Shown one piece after another: positions 10,011-18,515 of a stretch of DNA of 64,000 nt; position 1 is the first letter of the stretch; each line of letters begins with the position of its first letter. The stretch lies in the NCBI GenBank assembly GCA_902527545.1, contig CABZPR010000001.1:180848-244847 (forward strand), in the 5' to 3' direction. The notes under the pieces were generated by a model. That model saw only the letters and a list, made by a program, of their open reading frames with translations. It made no database searches and had not been told where the DNA came from. The position numbers were made by a program, and so were the translations under genes. Source of the DNA: an uncultured Alphaproteobacteria bacterium. Its GTDB lineage: Bacteria; Pseudomonadota; Alphaproteobacteria; HIMB59.

Positions 10011-10541
10011 ATGGCAACCCATTACTTCGACCCCCTAAAGAAAATTCAATCCCTAGATACTATAATTTTAAGAGACTTAACTGATAGAGCTTACAGAGTT
10101 TTTAGTTTTTTAGTTTTCAGATACAACAGTCACAGTGAGCAGTGTAATCCCAGTGTTAACTACATGGCAGCTCAAATGAATAAATCACCAAGTTATGTGA
10201 AGAGAGGGCTCAAAGAATTAAGAGATAAGCAAATAATTAGTAACACAAGAGGCTCAATTACAACGGGGTCAAATATGTACCGCTTGAGTGGAACACTGAG
10301 AGGCATCACATATTATCAGGGCTCAGATATGTCAGAACAGGAGGTCAAATCTGTATCTTTAATGGGGTCAGATGTGACCCGTAAAACTATTAAGGAATAC
10401 ATTAAAGAAGATAATAACACTGAAAATCCTGTTGAACCTGAGCTAACTAAGGGCTCTGGTTCAAAGGTCATTGAAGAAAAAGAATGGGAAAAAGCTGGCA
10501 AAATTATTTCTCAAATCATTAAGGGTAAAGTGCTAAAGTAA
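10011..10541 (+). CDS. Helix-turn-helix / replication-initiator-like protein
   Basis: LTDRAYRVFSFLVFRYNSHSEQCNPSVNYMAAQMNKSPSYVKRGLKELRDKQII resembles HTH_36/Rep wHTH. Confidence 0.7.
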   Translation: MATHYFDPLKKIQSLDTIILRDLTDRAYRVFSFLVFRYNSHSEQCNPSVNYMAAQMNKSPSYVKRGLKELRDKQIISNTRGSITTGSNMYRLSGTLRGITYYQGSDMSEQEVKSVSLMGSDVTRKTIKEYIKEDNNTENPVEPELTKGSGSKVIEEKEWEKAGKIISQIIKGKVLK

Positions 10542-10551
10542 ATATAAGGAA

Positions 10552-11205
10552 ATGGCAGATAAATATACATCAGACAATCTCTATGTAGATGAAATCATAA
10601 ACTTTGAATATGTAGTTAATCCAGATAAAGATGATGACTTGGATTTGTATGAATATGCAAAAGAACTAAGAAATACAAAATTTAAGCAAGTGTTAATACC
10701 TTTTAAATTTAATATGGGGCAAGAGGGAGGTATTGACGACTACTTTGTTTTCACAAAGGAATACGATAATGAAAATCAGATGAATTTACATCCTCATAAG
10801 AAACACTACCTCTATTTAACAAATTTAGAAAAAGATTACGCTTTAATGGTTTGGAAATTGCATTATGGAGAAAAGTATAAAACCGTTGCATATGAGGACT
10901 TTATAAACTCAACTAGATTTGACCTAACAGTTGAAACGATGAAGCTCAAAAAAGATAACCAGCCTTTTGATTACAGATATGTGGGCATAGTAAGCATGGT
11001 ATATGATACTCCCTCTTCAATGAGTGTAATCCTTGGGTGTATTAGGGGTCTCTCATGCGAAACATTGTGGACGCACTTTAATAAGTTTTTGTTAAATGAA
11101 AGCACTTTAGACTCAGATATTAAAGAAGCATATGACAAGGATTTAAAAAATATAGATTATGAAATAGAGTACATGAAAAGAAGTGATTGCGTATTTCCAT
11201 TTTAG
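10552..11205 (+). CDS. Hypothetical protein
   Basis: ORF within island. Confidence 0.6.
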   Translation: MADKYTSDNLYVDEIINFEYVVNPDKDDDLDLYEYAKELRNTKFKQVLIPFKFNMGQEGGIDDYFVFTKEYDNENQMNLHPHKKHYLYLTNLEKDYALMVWKLHYGEKYKTVAYEDFINSTRFDLTVETMKLKKDNQPFDYRYVGIVSMVYDTPSSMSVILGCIRGLSCETLWTHFNKFLLNESTLDSDIKEAYDKDLKNIDYEIEYMKRSDCVFPF

Positions 11206-11226
11206 TAAAGTGTTAAAGGCTGTGTC

Positions 11227-11784
11227 ATGAGCTTAGAAGAAGTAAAACTTAAAGAAAATCTCCACGAAACTTTATTTAACACTTTTGCGCCAATTAAAGT
11301 TCTTATTAGTTCTAAGGAGCTTCCCAAAAGTCTTTGGGAGGACGATTTTCTCTTTGGCTTTTTTTTTACATTTATATCTGACCACATAAGAATTGGATAT
11401 TCCACTATAGGAAAATTTAGTGACTTTAATGAGATTCAAACTGAGCTCATGCAAAAGATTGACCCAATTAATTATGGATACATATTATCCAAAGCCCAGT
11501 ATTTTGCCTTTAACAGTAGTTCAGAGATGACTAGAGGAGGAGATATCAGCGAAAAACTCCTGTATTTATATTTCAACAAAAATAATCAGCTATTTCCAAA
11601 TGTAAAAGATGATGATGAGTTAATTTTAAATGCCGAAAAAAAAGTAAATGTTACTAGGGATTTATTTAACAAAGCTGAAGTTAACCAAGGTGATATTACC
11701 TCTTTAAATGACAATGTGATAGCGTCGTATGCACTGTTTGAGTCGGAAATCATCTCCTATGTAAGACAAAAATATAATGTGTAA
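11227..11784 (+). CDS. Hypothetical protein
   Basis: ORF within island; the antisense ORFs here look spurious. Confidence 0.6.
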   Translation: MSLEEVKLKENLHETLFNTFAPIKVLISSKELPKSLWEDDFLFGFFFTFISDHIRIGYSTIGKFSDFNEIQTELMQKIDPINYGYILSKAQYFAFNSSSEMTRGGDISEKLLYLYFNKNNQLFPNVKDDDELILNAEKKVNVTRDLFNKAEVNQGDITSLNDNVIASYALFESEIISYVRQKYNV

Positions 11785-12350
11785 TGGTTAGAATTCTCCT
11801 AGCTCTATTATTATTAATCCCTAATTTGAGTTTGGGGGAGCACAACCCTGTTGCTGTGGAATTGAGAGCAAAAATAGAAAAAGAATTTAGAGAGGCAGGT
11901 TACTACATCAGAACTAAATTTGAAGAGCATATGTATCAATCGGAATTAAAAAAAATTGAAACTCAAAAAAGCCTTAATAGCCCTCTTACTGAGGTAAGTG
12001 AGCAAATGTTTAAGGAAAAAGAGGAATATAGAATATTTAATATTACTAAGAAAATCTTAGAAAATAATTATTTTAAAATTAAAGATGAATTAGCAAATAC
12101 TAATGATTTAGAAAATAAAAAATTATTGGAAGAAAAATTAAAAGAAGCAAAAAAAATATTTACGCTTTATGCTTTCGGAGATGAATATGAATTGGCTGAA
12201 TGTTGGGAAAATCGCAATTGTAAACCTACCACAGGAGTTTCATCTAATTTGAAACTAAAATTACCAGATAATCATATTTTTGTAGAACCGCCAAATGTAG
12301 ATATATTTATTAATGTTCAACCGAGCTTAGACAGATATATTATTGATTAA
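11784..12350 (+). CDS. Hypothetical exported protein
   Basis: Signal peptide MVRILLALLLLIPNLSLG. Confidence 0.65.
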   Translation: MVRILLALLLLIPNLSLGEHNPVAVELRAKIEKEFREAGYYIRTKFEEHMYQSELKKIETQKSLNSPLTEVSEQMFKEKEEYRIFNITKKILENNYFKIKDELANTNDLENKKLLEEKLKEAKKIFTLYAFGDEYELAECWENRNCKPTTGVSSNLKLKLPDNHIFVEPPNVDIFINVQPSLDRYIID

Positions 12351-12776
12351 ATGAAAACCCTCTTAGCCCTATTGTTATTAATCCCTAGTTTGAGTTGGGG
12401 AAACAATATGAAGTACTTGCTTTGTTATAATAACTTGTATGAATTACAAAGTATTGGTTTGAAACTCAACACAAATACTAAATTGTTTACTTCTTATCAT
12501 ATTAAACAGGCTGATGGAGAGTATTTCTTAAATAGTTATACTAGCTCAGATAATAGATACTTTGAGTCAGCTGATTATCTCAGATTCAAAATAAAAAGTT
12601 TTTTTGGTTTTAGAACTTGGGGTGTGGACAGAAAAGACTTATCTTGGGGCGAAATATTCAGCGGTTCAATTAGACCAAATGGGCTGGGTAAATGTAAAAT
12701 AATTGATACTGAACAAAATTTAATTAGCAGTCTGGAAACAATGATAGAGGACAATTTAAAAAGAAATAAAATATAA
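12351..12776 (+). CDS. Hypothetical exported protein
   Basis: Signal peptide MKTLLALLLLIPSLSWG. Confidence 0.65.
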   Translation: MKTLLALLLLIPSLSWGNNMKYLLCYNNLYELQSIGLKLNTNTKLFTSYHIKQADGEYFLNSYTSSDNRYFESADYLRFKIKSFFGFRTWGVDRKDLSWGEIFSGSIRPNGLGKCKIIDTEQNLISSLETMIEDNLKRNKI

Positions 12777-12780
12777 AAAT

Positions 12781-13299
12781 ATGATTAATTTTTTAAAAGA
12801 GGTTTCCGCAGTATTAATAATTGGTGGAAGTCTTTTATCAGCTATATTCCTTTGGGTTTTTTTTCCTGATTATGCTTGGATACCGTTATCATTTTTGGGT
12901 GTCTTAATATTTATGGGTTGGTATCGAAGTGAACCTGGTTCAGGTCAATTTCTTGCAATCTCTTTCTTATGGATGTGTGCCTGTGTTTGCTCTTTTTATA
13001 TTTTAAGATATTTAGTAGAAGAACATTTATTTCTATATCTATCTTATGAAACAGAAAGTACTTTAATTTTTCTTGGAACTGCAGCTATGGGTACATTTGT
13101 AACTTGGTATGCTTATACTTCAGTGTGGAATGAAGCAAGAGAAAGATATGAGGAAAAGAGGAAATATTGGGACCCAAAGACAGAATATTGGGATGAAGTA
13201 GCGAATAGAGCATATAAAAAACCTAAAAATGTTATTAAGAAAAAGAAAATTGCAAAGAAAAAAGTGGTAAAAAAGAAAACTACAAAAAAAAGAAGATGA
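12781..13299 (+). CDS. Hypothetical membrane protein with Lys-rich C-terminal tail
   Basis: Several hydrophobic segments then KKKKIAKKKVVKKKTTKKRR. Confidence 0.6.
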   Translation: MINFLKEVSAVLIIGGSLLSAIFLWVFFPDYAWIPLSFLGVLIFMGWYRSEPGSGQFLAISFLWMCACVCSFYILRYLVEEHLFLYLSYETESTLIFLGTAAMGTFVTWYAYTSVWNEARERYEEKRKYWDPKTEYWDEVANRAYKKPKNVIKKKKIAKKKVVKKKTTKKRR

Positions 13300-13358
13300 C
13301 CAAAATAATTCAATTTAAACAACCAGAACCAAAGAAAAAGAAACCAAGAAAACACAGC

Positions 13359-13409
13359 CCTTCTAACTTGAACTTGCCATTTGTTGTTTCTTCTTCTGAA
13401 TGTTGCCAT
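13359..13409 (-). pseudogene. Remnant of tyrosine-recombinase N-terminus
   Basis: MATFRRRNNKWQVQVRR preceded by AAGGAGAGATGAA ribosome-binding site; frame downstream is antisense to another ORF, with no integrase body. Confidence 0.55.
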
Positions 13410-13471
13410 TTCATCTCTCCTTGTGACACAGTTGTGACAGAGAGAGTTAAACGTGCTAGAAGTGGCTTACT

Positions 13472-13546
13472 GCGGGCGTAGCTCAGGGGTAGAGCGCAAC
13501 CTTGCCAAGGTTGAAGTCGAGGGTTCGAATCCCTTCGCCCGCTCCA
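13472..13546 (+). tRNA. tRNA-Gly (GCC), copy 2, encoded CCA
   Basis: 75 nt identical to 7615-7689. Confidence 0.97.
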
Positions 13547-13613
13547 AAAACATTGTAATCACTTAATTTTCTGAAAATCTTTTCAATACAGTTCAATACA
13601 GTTTTGTATTATT

Positions 13614-13997
13614 ATGATATATATGAAAATTCTTCTTACAATTCTTTTTTTAATAATTCCCAATTATATTTTTGCCAAAGACTATATTTGTACTGAAGAA
13701 AAAAATACCGGTTTTGATCCATCAAATAATTTTAAAATTACGTCAGTTAAAAATATTAGTTTTCCATTAGTAATTAATTTTGAAGACTATGATATGTATT
13801 CTGCGGAAATTTTTATGATGTCTAATGTAAAATGCATTTATGAAGAATTTAATGGAACTCTTTACTGTTTAAGTAACTATGGAACTTCTTTAGCATTTTT
13901 TCCAGAAGAAAATTATTTTGCAATGAGTAATCTCTTTATAGACACTAACTATGAAGACTCTATATTAGTTTCATATGGTTACTGCAGAGAAAAATGA
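13614..13997 (+). CDS. Hypothetical exported protein
   Basis: Signal peptide MKILLTILFLIIPNYIFA. Confidence 0.6.
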   Translation: MIYMKILLTILFLIIPNYIFAKDYICTEEKNTGFDPSNNFKITSVKNISFPLVINFEDYDMYSAEIFMMSNVKCIYEEFNGTLYCLSNYGTSLAFFPEENYFAMSNLFIDTNYEDSILVSYGYCREK

Positions 13998-14020
13998 TCG
14001 TTGGTAGGATATAATTATTA
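13997..14020 (+). promoter_or_regulatory. Putative promoter containing TATAAT, near-duplicate of 8054-8077
   Basis: Same shared sequence upstream of 14049 ORF. Confidence 0.4.
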
Positions 14021-14048
14021 TAATAAAATAAAAAATTAGGAAATAATC

Positions 14049-14462
14049 ATGAGTATACAAGAGTTAGTTGAAAAGGTTAAAGATGAATGGGAAGGAATAT
14101 TTATTGAACAAGAAGATAATATTAGAAATATTTTTTTGAGTAATTTAGAAGTATCAATATCTATGGGCATTAGCTTAGAAGTTATATCTATTGAAGAAAC
14201 AAACTATCTAGCAGGAAAATTAAACCTTATATGTGAAGGAGAAGATGAAAAACCTATTGGGTGGTCTGACGTAGGTATTAATGAAAATATGTTTGAAGGT
14301 ATGGCTGATTTTTTATCTGAAGCATTTACTGAATGGGCTGAGAAAGGCGCTGACAACGGCTCACTTAATTTCCCAGAGGAGATATCTAAAATAATTAAAC
14401 AAGAGGGAGAAATAGAATTTTACGGAGTAAATGTATTTTGGAATAATGAGTCAGTGCATTAA
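14049..14462 (+). CDS. Hypothetical protein
   Basis: ORF with AGGAAATAATC upstream of ATG. Confidence 0.6.
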   Translation: MSIQELVEKVKDEWEGIFIEQEDNIRNIFLSNLEVSISMGISLEVISIEETNYLAGKLNLICEGEDEKPIGWSDVGINENMFEGMADFLSEAFTEWAEKGADNGSLNFPEEISKIIKQEGEIEFYGVNVFWNNESVH

Positions 14463-14515
14463 TAAGTGAGTAAAGCATTAAAATTTTTTTGCTAGGTAAA
14501 GATTACATTACTATT

Positions 14516-15391
14516 TTAATCAACAAATTTTAGATCAGGGTTAACGTTGATATCTACATCTTCAATAGAATTGCCCCTTCTCACCTCATCATAATATACA
14601 ATTTGAGTTGGTGTTTCTCCTTTAAATGATGTGTAGTTACTAATAAATGACTGATATATACCGTGTTTAAAGTAAATTGACTCTGGCTCAAAAAATATTG
14701 GCGATTTTAAAATTTTAACAACATTATTCCCATCAACCCAGGCATCTATTCTCTTTTTTTCAAAATCTAAGCATAAAGAGATATCTGTCCAAACCCCTCT
14801 CATGCTTTTTAATGTTTTTAATTTATAATATTTAGATTCATCCTTAACATTGTCTCTTGATCCACTTAGTTTATGCCAATTTAAATATAAATTTCCTTTT
14901 CTAGCATCAATTTGAATCAATGGTGGGTAGGAAGATAAACTATTTGCTTTTCCAGATGGACCGCCCTTTTGGTGTATCTGACCTAATGTTGTGCTAACTC
15001 CCCTAATATCAGTAAAACTATTAGATAGTTTTATACTGTAACCATAACACTGTCTCCCAGATATTGGTTGATTTGGTTCTGATGAAAGTTCAATCCTTTG
15101 TCTATCATTATCACAATCATTCCAATTTTCATCACCAAAACAATCGCCATATCTAAGTTCAAACTTTTGATAATAATTTCCACTCCGTGATTTTAAATTG
15201 TTCTCTATATAACTAAAATTATGTTTATTTTGGCTCATATAATTTTTATGAAACTTAAAACCGCTATTTGATGTTTCGATATATAATTTATTATTTTTAT
15301 CAACAAGGTAATTGTTAGCCAAAATATTAAATTTGAATATTAATAAAAAAAATATTACGTTAAAAATTCTACTGATTGATAATTTAAGCAT
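14516..15391 (-). CDS. Polysaccharide lyase-like exported protein (heparin-lyase-like fold)
   Basis: Signal peptide; RQRIELSS, LGQIHQKGG, GNLYLNWHKLSG, WTDISLCLDFEKKRIDAWVDG. Confidence 0.7.
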   Translation of the reverse strand: MLKLSISRIFNVIFFLLIFKFNILANNYLVDKNNKLYIETSNSGFKFHKNYMSQNKHNFSYIENNLKSRSGNYYQKFELRYGDCFGDENWNDCDNDRQRIELSSEPNQPISGRQCYGYSIKLSNSFTDIRGVSTTLGQIHQKGGPSGKANSLSSYPPLIQIDARKGNLYLNWHKLSGSRDNVKDESKYYKLKTLKSMRGVWTDISLCLDFEKKRIDAWVDGNNVVKILKSPIFFEPESIYFKHGIYQSFISNYTSFKGETPTQIVYYDEVRRGNSIEDVDINVNPDLKFVD

Positions 15392-15429
15392 TTTCTATTA
15401 AATGATCGTAAAATAAATTTTAATTACCA

Positions 15430-16149
15430 CTATAATAAATTACCCTTTATTGCTTTTATGAATTCATAATCTTTTTTATAAATGTATCTTAATTCATTAC
15501 TAAATTTTGATACTTCTTCTATTGAAATTGGGTTTTCCCCATGATTAGTTTGTAATTTTTTTATTTTAAAATTTTTTCCAAAAAACTGATTTATAAAATC
15601 TACTAATCCATCAATAGATGGCATTTTAGTTAAATAATTAAAATAATTTGGATCATTGCCGAGAAAAAAGGTTTGAGGCAAAAAATGTTGATTATCAAAA
15701 CTTTTCCTTTTGAGTTTCTCTATGACATCTTTAATCGACAAATTATTAAAATTAATATCTTTGTGCCAAATCACTCTGTTATTATAAGCAGATAAAAATC
15801 TTTCTATGGGATCCCTGACAACAGCTATTTTTATTGCATTAAGAGAAGAGGGCATAACGGTAAACTTTGGTTTTGGAGGTAAAAATGACCAAAGCCATAA
15901 ATTTTTATTTGAATTTGATTTGTACTCTTCCTTTTGATACATAGGTATTTCATCATCTAAAAATAAATAATCTTTTTCAATTGAGAGAAGTTCAACAAAG
16001 AGTTTTTTAAAAGAGGAATTCGCATTTTTTGGGACAGGATAAAATACTAAATTTTTACCATCAGATCTTTGAAAAATTCTATAAGCAGAAATAACAGTTT
16101 TATTATCCTGACCAAGAAATTTTATAACTCTTGACTCAACTTTATACAT
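15430..16149 (-). CDS. Sulfotransferase-family protein
   Basis: FYPVPKNANSSFKKLF (PAPS-binding-like) and IAVVRDPIERFLSAYNNRV. Confidence 0.82.
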   Translation of the reverse strand: MYKVESRVIKFLGQDNKTVISAYRIFQRSDGKNLVFYPVPKNANSSFKKLFVELLSIEKDYLFLDDEIPMYQKEEYKSNSNKNLWLWSFLPPKPKFTVMPSSLNAIKIAVVRDPIERFLSAYNNRVIWHKDINFNNLSIKDVIEKLKRKSFDNQHFLPQTFFLGNDPNYFNYLTKMPSIDGLVDFINQFFGKNFKIKKLQTNHGENPISIEEVSKFSNELRYIYKKDYEFIKAIKGNLL

Positions 16150-16247
16150 ACTTAATAGTCAGAAAAATTATTCTTTGATAGAAAATTTACTATTAAATTT
16201 AAACTAGTCAACTTATAGAAAAATCATCTATAATTATAAAATCAAAA

Positions 16248-17780
16248 ATGAGGGTTTTATTCGAGTCCGCTTTTAGCATTAATAGAAATATAAATAAACT
16301 GGTAAACCAAGAGGCGATTAACAGTTTTGGAAAGACTTTATATCAAGGTGACAATGCAAATTATTGTATATCGTTATTTCAAAATTATTTAATTGAGCCA
16401 AATGAAAAAGTTAAAATATTTTTACAACATTTGGGACGAGCCCTTATAAATTGGGCAAAAAATAATATCGATAATGGTTACTTTGGAATGGTTGATGTTC
16501 ATCACGGCACAGAACTATTTCTTGGTTTTTTACCTAGATATATAGATATTTTTCCAGATGATCAAAATGCAAAAAATTTAATTTTAGACGTTGCCGAGCA
16601 TATAGGTAATTGGAGCAACAATACTAATGACTGGTTTGATTATAGTAATAATAATTTTAAAAGTTGGTATTTTGGCACGAATGGGATACATCAAAATGCC
16701 TCTTATAATTATAACACAGCTGATCATTTAAGATTTGTACATATAGCATTAATAGCTTGGGAAATTAGTTCAGATAAAAAATTTTTAGAGTGGGCGCATG
16801 AATATTCTAGTGAATTTGCTAAGAGAATTGTACTAGCCGAAAAAAATATACCTGTAGCATGGAATAGAGAATGGAAAGAATTTTTCCATGAAGACATGAC
16901 TTCAAAAGAGGAGAGATTTCTTTCTGCTAATCATCATCATTTGTCTGAAAATCCTATTTCAGGAATAGAGAATTTATTAGCATCAGGTGCAATTTACATA
17001 TTTGGATATCTTTACAATAAAAATAAGGACAAAATATTTAAAGATGCAGCTAAAGTAATTCTAAATAATCTTATGCCATATTTGACTAATCCTTACTCTG
17101 ATACAATAGGTGTGGTTTTAAATTATTATAGATTTACTTTTAATGATTATTCTTACGACCAAACAATATTAGATTATCTTCAAAAAATACCACCAGAGAA
17201 TAATAATGAAATAATGCTGGGCTTTCCAGAAAACGAAAATGTAAGACTAAAGGGTATTGGAAACAGAAAAGATATGATTTATTGGTACTATTTGGAAAAA
17301 TTAGAAGCAAAGCACACAGATGAACCGCCCACTTCTTTTTTCACGTTAGCATACAACATTACAGGCAAAATTGAATTTGCAGAAAGAGCGTTAAAAACAG
17401 CATCAAGAAAAATAAAAATAGCATCGTCAATTTTAAGAAGTGGACACGAACATTCAGACTCAGGAAAACTTTATAGTTCAGTTATTTCAGGGCATGGTAG
17501 AAATTGGGGTGTTGGCTCTATAACAGGGTGCTATCCAAGTTTATTTATTGGCAGTGACGAAAACCTTGGTATCTTCAATTACAAATTTAAGTTCTTATCA
17601 AAAACACTATCAAGTGGATGTTTACCAGTGGTTCGAAGTCTTTTAGATTATAAAACTGAACTCTTGTTTTATAATTTTTCAAATACCAAACAAAATATTA
17701 AATTTATTCATAAAAACAATTCGGAGCAAGTAAATCTAGAATTGAAGCCTAACTCTTTTATTAAGAAGATTTTTAATTAA
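16248..17780 (+). CDS. Hypothetical alpha/alpha-barrel-like, carbohydrate-related protein
   Basis: Trp/Tyr-rich helical repeats; context next to lyase and sulfotransferase. Confidence 0.5.
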   Translation: MRVLFESAFSINRNINKLVNQEAINSFGKTLYQGDNANYCISLFQNYLIEPNEKVKIFLQHLGRALINWAKNNIDNGYFGMVDVHHGTELFLGFLPRYIDIFPDDQNAKNLILDVAEHIGNWSNNTNDWFDYSNNNFKSWYFGTNGIHQNASYNYNTADHLRFVHIALIAWEISSDKKFLEWAHEYSSEFAKRIVLAEKNIPVAWNREWKEFFHEDMTSKEERFLSANHHHLSENPISGIENLLASGAIYIFGYLYNKNKDKIFKDAAKVILNNLMPYLTNPYSDTIGVVLNYYRFTFNDYSYDQTILDYLQKIPPENNNEIMLGFPENENVRLKGIGNRKDMIYWYYLEKLEAKHTDEPPTSFFTLAYNITGKIEFAERALKTASRKIKIASSILRSGHEHSDSGKLYSSVISGHGRNWGVGSITGCYPSLFIGSDENLGIFNYKFKFLSKTLSSGCLPVVRSLLDYKTELLFYNFSNTKQNIKFIHKNNSEQVNLELKPNSFIKKIFN

Positions 17781-17800
17781 TAAATAGAAGTTCTAAGAAG

Positions 17801-18487
17801 TTAATTTTTTAAATTCATCATTTCAAATAAATTTTTTTTCCATATGTCATGATAATCACAAAAACGATATTCTGGAAACCAGGGCCCACCTTCTGTATAA
17901 TGAATAGCTTTAGGGTGTCCATCTTTAGGTTCATCGTACCATCCAACTAACCAATTCCATTCATGACTTATCTTCCCTATTTCGTTATCTTTTAGCCAAC
18001 TAAATCTATGAAGGTATTTACCAGTAGTCTCAGGATCATTAATTAATTTAGTTGTGATATTTTTATTTGACGGATGCTCACAATTCCACAAAACAACTGA
18101 ACTCCAATTTTTTCTTGGATAAATGGATTGCAACCTCCCATCCATTTTTGTATTTCCTTTAGGGTTGTAATCATGTTGCGCGCACATGACAGCATATTTA
18201 TCATCAATTAGAGAAAATAATTCTTCAATCGGGTTTAAAAATAATAGATCACAATCACAAAATAATGCCCAACCCTTGTATTCGTTAAGTATTGGAACTA
18301 AAAACCTTGAAAATGTAAATTCAGTTGAGCCAAGTTTATCCTCTCCTCGTGTATAGTAACCTTTTTCTTTCAAGTCATTAAGCTTCAAAGGATGAATATT
18401 TGCAGAGCCTGATTTTGATTTAATGCTATGGCTACAGACTTGATATGCTAAATCTTCTCTACTATCGTAACCAATATAAATATCCAT
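17801..18487 (-). CDS. Glycosyltransferase-like protein
   Basis: MDIYIGYDSREDLAYQVCSHSI; WALFCDCDLLFLNPIEELF DxD-like motif. Confidence 0.75.
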   Translation of the reverse strand: MDIYIGYDSREDLAYQVCSHSIKSKSGSANIHPLKLNDLKEKGYYTRGEDKLGSTEFTFSRFLVPILNEYKGWALFCDCDLLFLNPIEELFSLIDDKYAVMCAQHDYNPKGNTKMDGRLQSIYPRKNWSSVVLWNCEHPSNKNITTKLINDPETTGKYLHRFSWLKDNEIGKISHEWNWLVGWYDEPKDGHPKAIHYTEGGPWFPEYRFCDYHDIWKKNLFEMMNLKN

Positions 18488-18515
18488 TAAACAAACCTAG
18501 TGATGTTAGTCTTAT

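Larger units (their letters stand above)
7615..13546. mobile_element. Candidate genomic island bounded by two complete identical tRNA-Gly genes
   Basis: 75-bp direct repeats at both ends; small lineage-specific-looking ORFs inside; tyrosine-integrase N-terminal remnant near right end. Confidence 0.72.

Noticed and set aside
11202-11454. Minus-strand ORFs overlapping 11227-11784
   Set aside because: Fully antisense to a longer ORF with plausible spacing; no domain features
13113-13409. 98-aa minus-strand ORF as a complete integrase-like protein
   Set aside because: Only the first 17 codons look like integrase; the rest is antisense of the Lys-rich C-terminus of another gene
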